Assembly (NCBI GenBank): GCA_003133285.1
Contig: PKWR01000165.1
Coordinates: forward strand, 1 to 15,593
DNA: 15,593 bases
Reading direction: 5' to 3'
Source: Coriobacteriia bacterium
Lineage (GTDB): Bacteria > Actinomycetota > Coriobacteriia > Anaerosomatales > PALSA-660
The position numbers and the translations under genes were made by a program. The notes under the pieces were generated by a model. That model did not search any database. It saw only the letters and a list, made by a program, of their open reading frames with translations, and was not told where the DNA came from. How positions within the stretch are numbered: position 1 is the stretch's first letter; every line of letters starts with the position of its first letter. Below, one piece after another: positions 15,201 through 15,593 of this stretch.

Positions 15201-15593
15201 GTGGCCCGTCGCCTGGCGCTCTTCATCCTCGCGACCGTCCTCGCGTTCGGGTGCGCGGTGCCGAGCGCGCTGGCCTGGTGTGGGGACGGCGACGGCTACG
15301 GCACCCACGACTGGGTGCTGGCCGAAGCGATCCGCCTCGCGGGTCCGGACGGCTCGTGGGTCGACGAGCACGCCGCCCTGCTCACCTCCGACGATCCCGA
15401 CCAGACCACCGACTGGGCGATGCACGGGTTCCGGCTCAGGGACCCGTGGGGGTTCGGTGGCGCCGTCCAGTCGACCACCGACCTCTACCACGAGGCCGTG
15501 ACCTCCTTGGCTGCCGGCGATCGTGTGGGCGCGAGCCGGTCACTCGGCCTGCTGTCCCACTACTACTCGGACGTCCTCCAGCCGTTCCACGCC
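15201..15593 (+). CDS. Secreted zinc-dependent phospholipase C / S1-P1 nuclease-fold protein, N-terminal part (3' end outside window)
   Basis: The visible 131 residues run open to the window end. GTG 15201, 5 bases after AGGGGG, is the only start; the frame is closed upstream by TAG at 15150. Residues 1-25 form a signal peptide (RR, hydrophobic core, ALA) whose cleavage after Ala25 would expose Trp26. That mirrors Bacillus cereus PLC, where the mature N-terminal Trp1 is a zinc ligand. Further matches are His36 in GTHDWV (PLC His14), Asp64/65 and His75 (candidates for Asp55 and His69), and LLSHYYSDVLQPFHA with His120, Asp124 and His130. The last three have exactly the spacing of PLC His118, Asp122 and His128. 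The final ligands (PLC His142, Glu146) lie beyond the window. Whether it cleaves phospholipids or nucleic acid, or has another role, cannot be told. Confidence 0.82.
   Translation, partial: MARRLALFILATVLAFGCAVPSALAWCGDGDGYGTHDWVLAEAIRLAGPDGSWVDEHAALLTSDDPDQTTDWAMHGFRLRDPWGFGGAVQSTTDLYHEAVTSLAAGDRVGASRSLGLLSHYYSDVLQPFHA

Noticed and set aside
15196..15501. Open frames 15196-15501 (+) and 15027-15491 (-) at the window end
   Set aside because: They are out of frame with the secreted PLC-like protein at 15201, which has a signal peptide, a ribosome binding site and correctly spaced zinc ligands.

Overview
The window is a dense block of housekeeping genes from a high-GC bacterium (about two thirds G+C by eye, with strong G/C bias at third codon positions). 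All genes lie on the + strand. The wall genes (murA, a TagO/WecA-type GlcNAc-1-phosphate transferase, an LCP ligase) and the absence of outer-membrane genes suggest a Gram-positive-type cell. The order rpiB-glyA-upp-comEB-wecA-atpIBEFHAGDC-murA-fabZ combines the Bacillus-like rpiB/glyA/upp/atp neighbourhood with the actinobacterial wecA-atp neighbourhood. I infer a deep-branching Actinomycetota lineage such as Coriobacteriia, or a related high-GC Gram-positive group. This is inferred from gene order and protein style only.

Layout. (1) 1-3748: end of rpiB, then glyA, upp, a dCMP deaminase gene and wecA/tagO, closely spaced and probably co-transcribed. GlyA supplies methylene-THF, dCMP deaminase supplies dUMP and Upp salvages uracil, so three neighbours feed pyrimidine and thymidylate pools. 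(2) 3749-3943: hairpin, candidate promoter and leader of the ATP synthase operon. (3) 3944-10850: an AtpI-like membrane protein, then the complete eight-gene FoF1 ATP synthase (a, c, b, delta, alpha, gamma, beta, epsilon). Ligand positions in subunit c suggest proton coupling. (4) 10851-10964: a perfect 12-bp GC hairpin and a candidate promoter. (5) 10965-13488: murA, fabZ and a left-handed beta-helix acyltransferase. (6) 13489-15097: candidate promoter, leader hairpin and an LCP (LytR-CpsA-Psr) ligase gene. (7) 15098-15593: hairpin and the start of a secreted zinc-dependent phospholipase C-like protein, cut by the window end.

WecA (first lipid-linked step) and LCP (last step, attachment to peptidoglycan) probably bracket the same wall-glycopolymer pathway, with MurA beginning peptidoglycan synthesis between them. 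No gene-free stretch exceeds 300 bases. I see no tRNA, rRNA, CRISPR array, insertion sequence or phage gene.

I found no obviously new multi-gene system. The most unusual signals are: 14 of 18 complete gene ends use TAG, normally the rarest stop and unexpected at this GC; a shared C-rich motif in three consecutive atp spacers; an extra segment before Walker B in the alpha subunit; a non-LpxA beta-helix acyltransferase in the place lpxA occupies in Gram-negatives; and the truncated secreted PLC-like protein whose predicted mature N-terminus is the expected zinc-binding tryptophan.
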